Shown here in pieces: positions 63,373 through 64,000 of a stretch of DNA of 64,000 nt. The translations under genes and the position numbers were made by a program. This DNA is from Halorussus lipolyticus. Lineage in GTDB: Archaea > Halobacteriota > Halobacteria > Halobacteriales > Haladaptataceae. The stretch covers positions 1 through 64,000 of the forward strand of contig NZ_CP119807.1 in NCBI RefSeq assembly GCF_029338375.1. Direction: 5' to 3'. The stretch's first letter is position 1. Each line of letters starts with the position of its first letter. The notes below the pieces were generated by a model. It saw nothing but the letters and a program-made list of their open reading frames with translations. It made no database searches and had not been told where the DNA came from.

Positions 63373-63786
63373 ATGGAAAGGGTAACGGTCACGCGGAATA
63401 TCGAAGCATCTCCCGAGGCCCTCAAAGAACGTATCGAGGACGTGGAACCGTTCATGCGTTCCGCGGGATTCGACGAGGTGGAAGTAGAGGGCGATACCAT
63501 CCACCTCGCAAACGCGGTGGGACTGTTCTTCGAAATCGAGTTGACGCTCGAAATCGTCGAGGACGACGACGCAATCCTCGCGTACGAACAGCGAGACGGT
63601 ATCTTCGAGGAGATGACGACGAGGTACACCCTGCGAGAACACGACGGGCAGACGACGGTGAGGGCGACGACGGAGTTCGCAATCGACGTGGCGTACCTCG
63701 GACCCGCGTTCGACGCGACGGTCGTCACGCGCCAGCGCCGGGTAGAGCTAACTAAACAATTCGATTACCTCGAATCTGAATTGTGA
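63373..63786 (+). CDS. SRPBCC-fold protein
   Basis: A 137-residue START/SRPBCC-like domain with a hydrophobic cavity. It opens with the typical strand MERVTVTRNIEASPEALKER and ends with the long C-terminal helix GPAFDATVVTRQRRVELTKQ. The strands VEVEGDTIHLANAVGLFFEI and TTRYTLREHDGQTTVRATTE alternate as expected. Ligand is unknown; family members bind small lipophilic molecules. Confidence 0.85.
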   Translation: MERVTVTRNIEASPEALKERIEDVEPFMRSAGFDEVEVEGDTIHLANAVGLFFEIELTLEIVEDDDAILAYEQRDGIFEEMTTRYTLREHDGQTTVRATTEFAIDVAYLGPAFDATVVTRQRRVELTKQFDYLESEL

Positions 63787-64000
63787 GAGAAACATAATTA
63801 TTTTGTAAAAGATTGTAGACGAGTCTGAAGCGCGAGCGACCGACTTCGCGGGCCAGCAGGCGAGACGGACGGTCAGACGCCGAGGCGGAAGATGCCGGTC
63901 GCGGCCTTTAGTCCAATATCGCGGAGTCGAGGACTCAGCGTCGGAAAGGCGAGGACTCATCTCATCATTGGGAAGCCAAGCACTGCGCGCGGAGCGGGGC
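63787..64000. other. terminal stretch, no gene seen
   Basis: The last 214 bases start AT-rich (ATAATTATTTTGTAAAAG) and become GC-rich. No gene, tRNA or repeat was recognised. A gene may begin beyond the window. Confidence 0.3.

Noticed and set aside
1..64000. tRNA or rRNA genes
   Set aside because: I looked around both integrases and in the longer gaps for cloverleaf-type sequence and saw none I could support; an automated scan would settle it.

Overview
The window is haloarchaeal (class Halobacteria) by content. Its proteins are strongly acidic, and several genes sit about 25 bases downstream of a TATA-like box, as expected for leaderless transcripts. It carries haloarchaeal-type families: ParA with a small partner gene, plasmid MCM, IS6 and IS1595 transposases, DUF6166, the MTH1187 thiamine-binding family, and winged-helix/DUF7521-like pairs. 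I cannot name a genus.

Layout. (1) Positions 1-11.5 kb look like plasmid or integrated-plasmid backbone: a parA-partner partition operon with short repeats in its promoter, a decayed IS6 element, fragments of an archaeal ATPase and a Rad50-like protein, a winged-helix/membrane-protein/RND transporter cluster, a tyrosine recombinase, and an MCM helicase gene broken by one UGA. (2) 11.8-21.0 kb, minus strand, is a polymorphic toxin locus: a 2003-residue secreted protein with calcium-binding repeats and a nuclease-like C-terminus, its presumed immunity gene, a displaced second toxin end (frameshifted), and a second immunity gene. (3) 22-23.9 kb holds a degraded TPR gene and a pRiA4b ORF3-like gene. 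(4) 23.9-34.2 kb is a complete type I-B CRISPR-Cas locus: cas6-cas8-cas7-cas5-cas3 on the plus strand, a 22-repeat array, and cas4-cas1-cas2 on the minus strand. (5) 34.2-43.1 kb is a defence and mobile-element zone: an IS6 element abutting cas4, a truncated Tat-type PQQ propeller gene, a histidine kinase fragment, a single-chain type IIG-like restriction-modification enzyme, a DUF262/HNH (GmrSD-like) protein, an IS1595 element, and a MITE made from the same ends. (6) 43.1-44.1 kb is a second tyrosine recombinase with its 5' end cut by the MITE. (7) 44.2-52.4 kb looks like ordinary chromosomal sequence: an MFS transporter, a triose-phosphate-isomerase-like paralogue, a membrane metalloprotease, a thiamine-binding pair, a regulator, and a CPBP protease with an ABC exporter. 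(8) 52.7-60.8 kb is a second polymorphic toxin locus, paralogous to the first: a 1690-residue toxin, immunity gene, an orphan toxin end with an in-frame stop, another immunity gene, and finally a short duplicate of the first toxin tail and immunity start. (9) 60.8-64 kb holds an SLC13-type permease, small proteins and an SRPBCC-fold protein.

The most interesting content is the pair of toxin loci. Two long surface proteins share a signal-peptide/linker/calcium-repeat/pre-toxin architecture and end in different PD-(D/E)XK-like nuclease domains. Each is followed by an immunity-type gene and then by promoterless alternative toxin ends with their own immunity genes. This is the layout of bacterial CDI/Rhs-type cassette switching, here in an archaeon. 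With the CRISPR-Cas locus, the restriction enzyme and the DUF262 protein, the window is a dense conflict and defence island. All names come from reading the sequence; no search was run.
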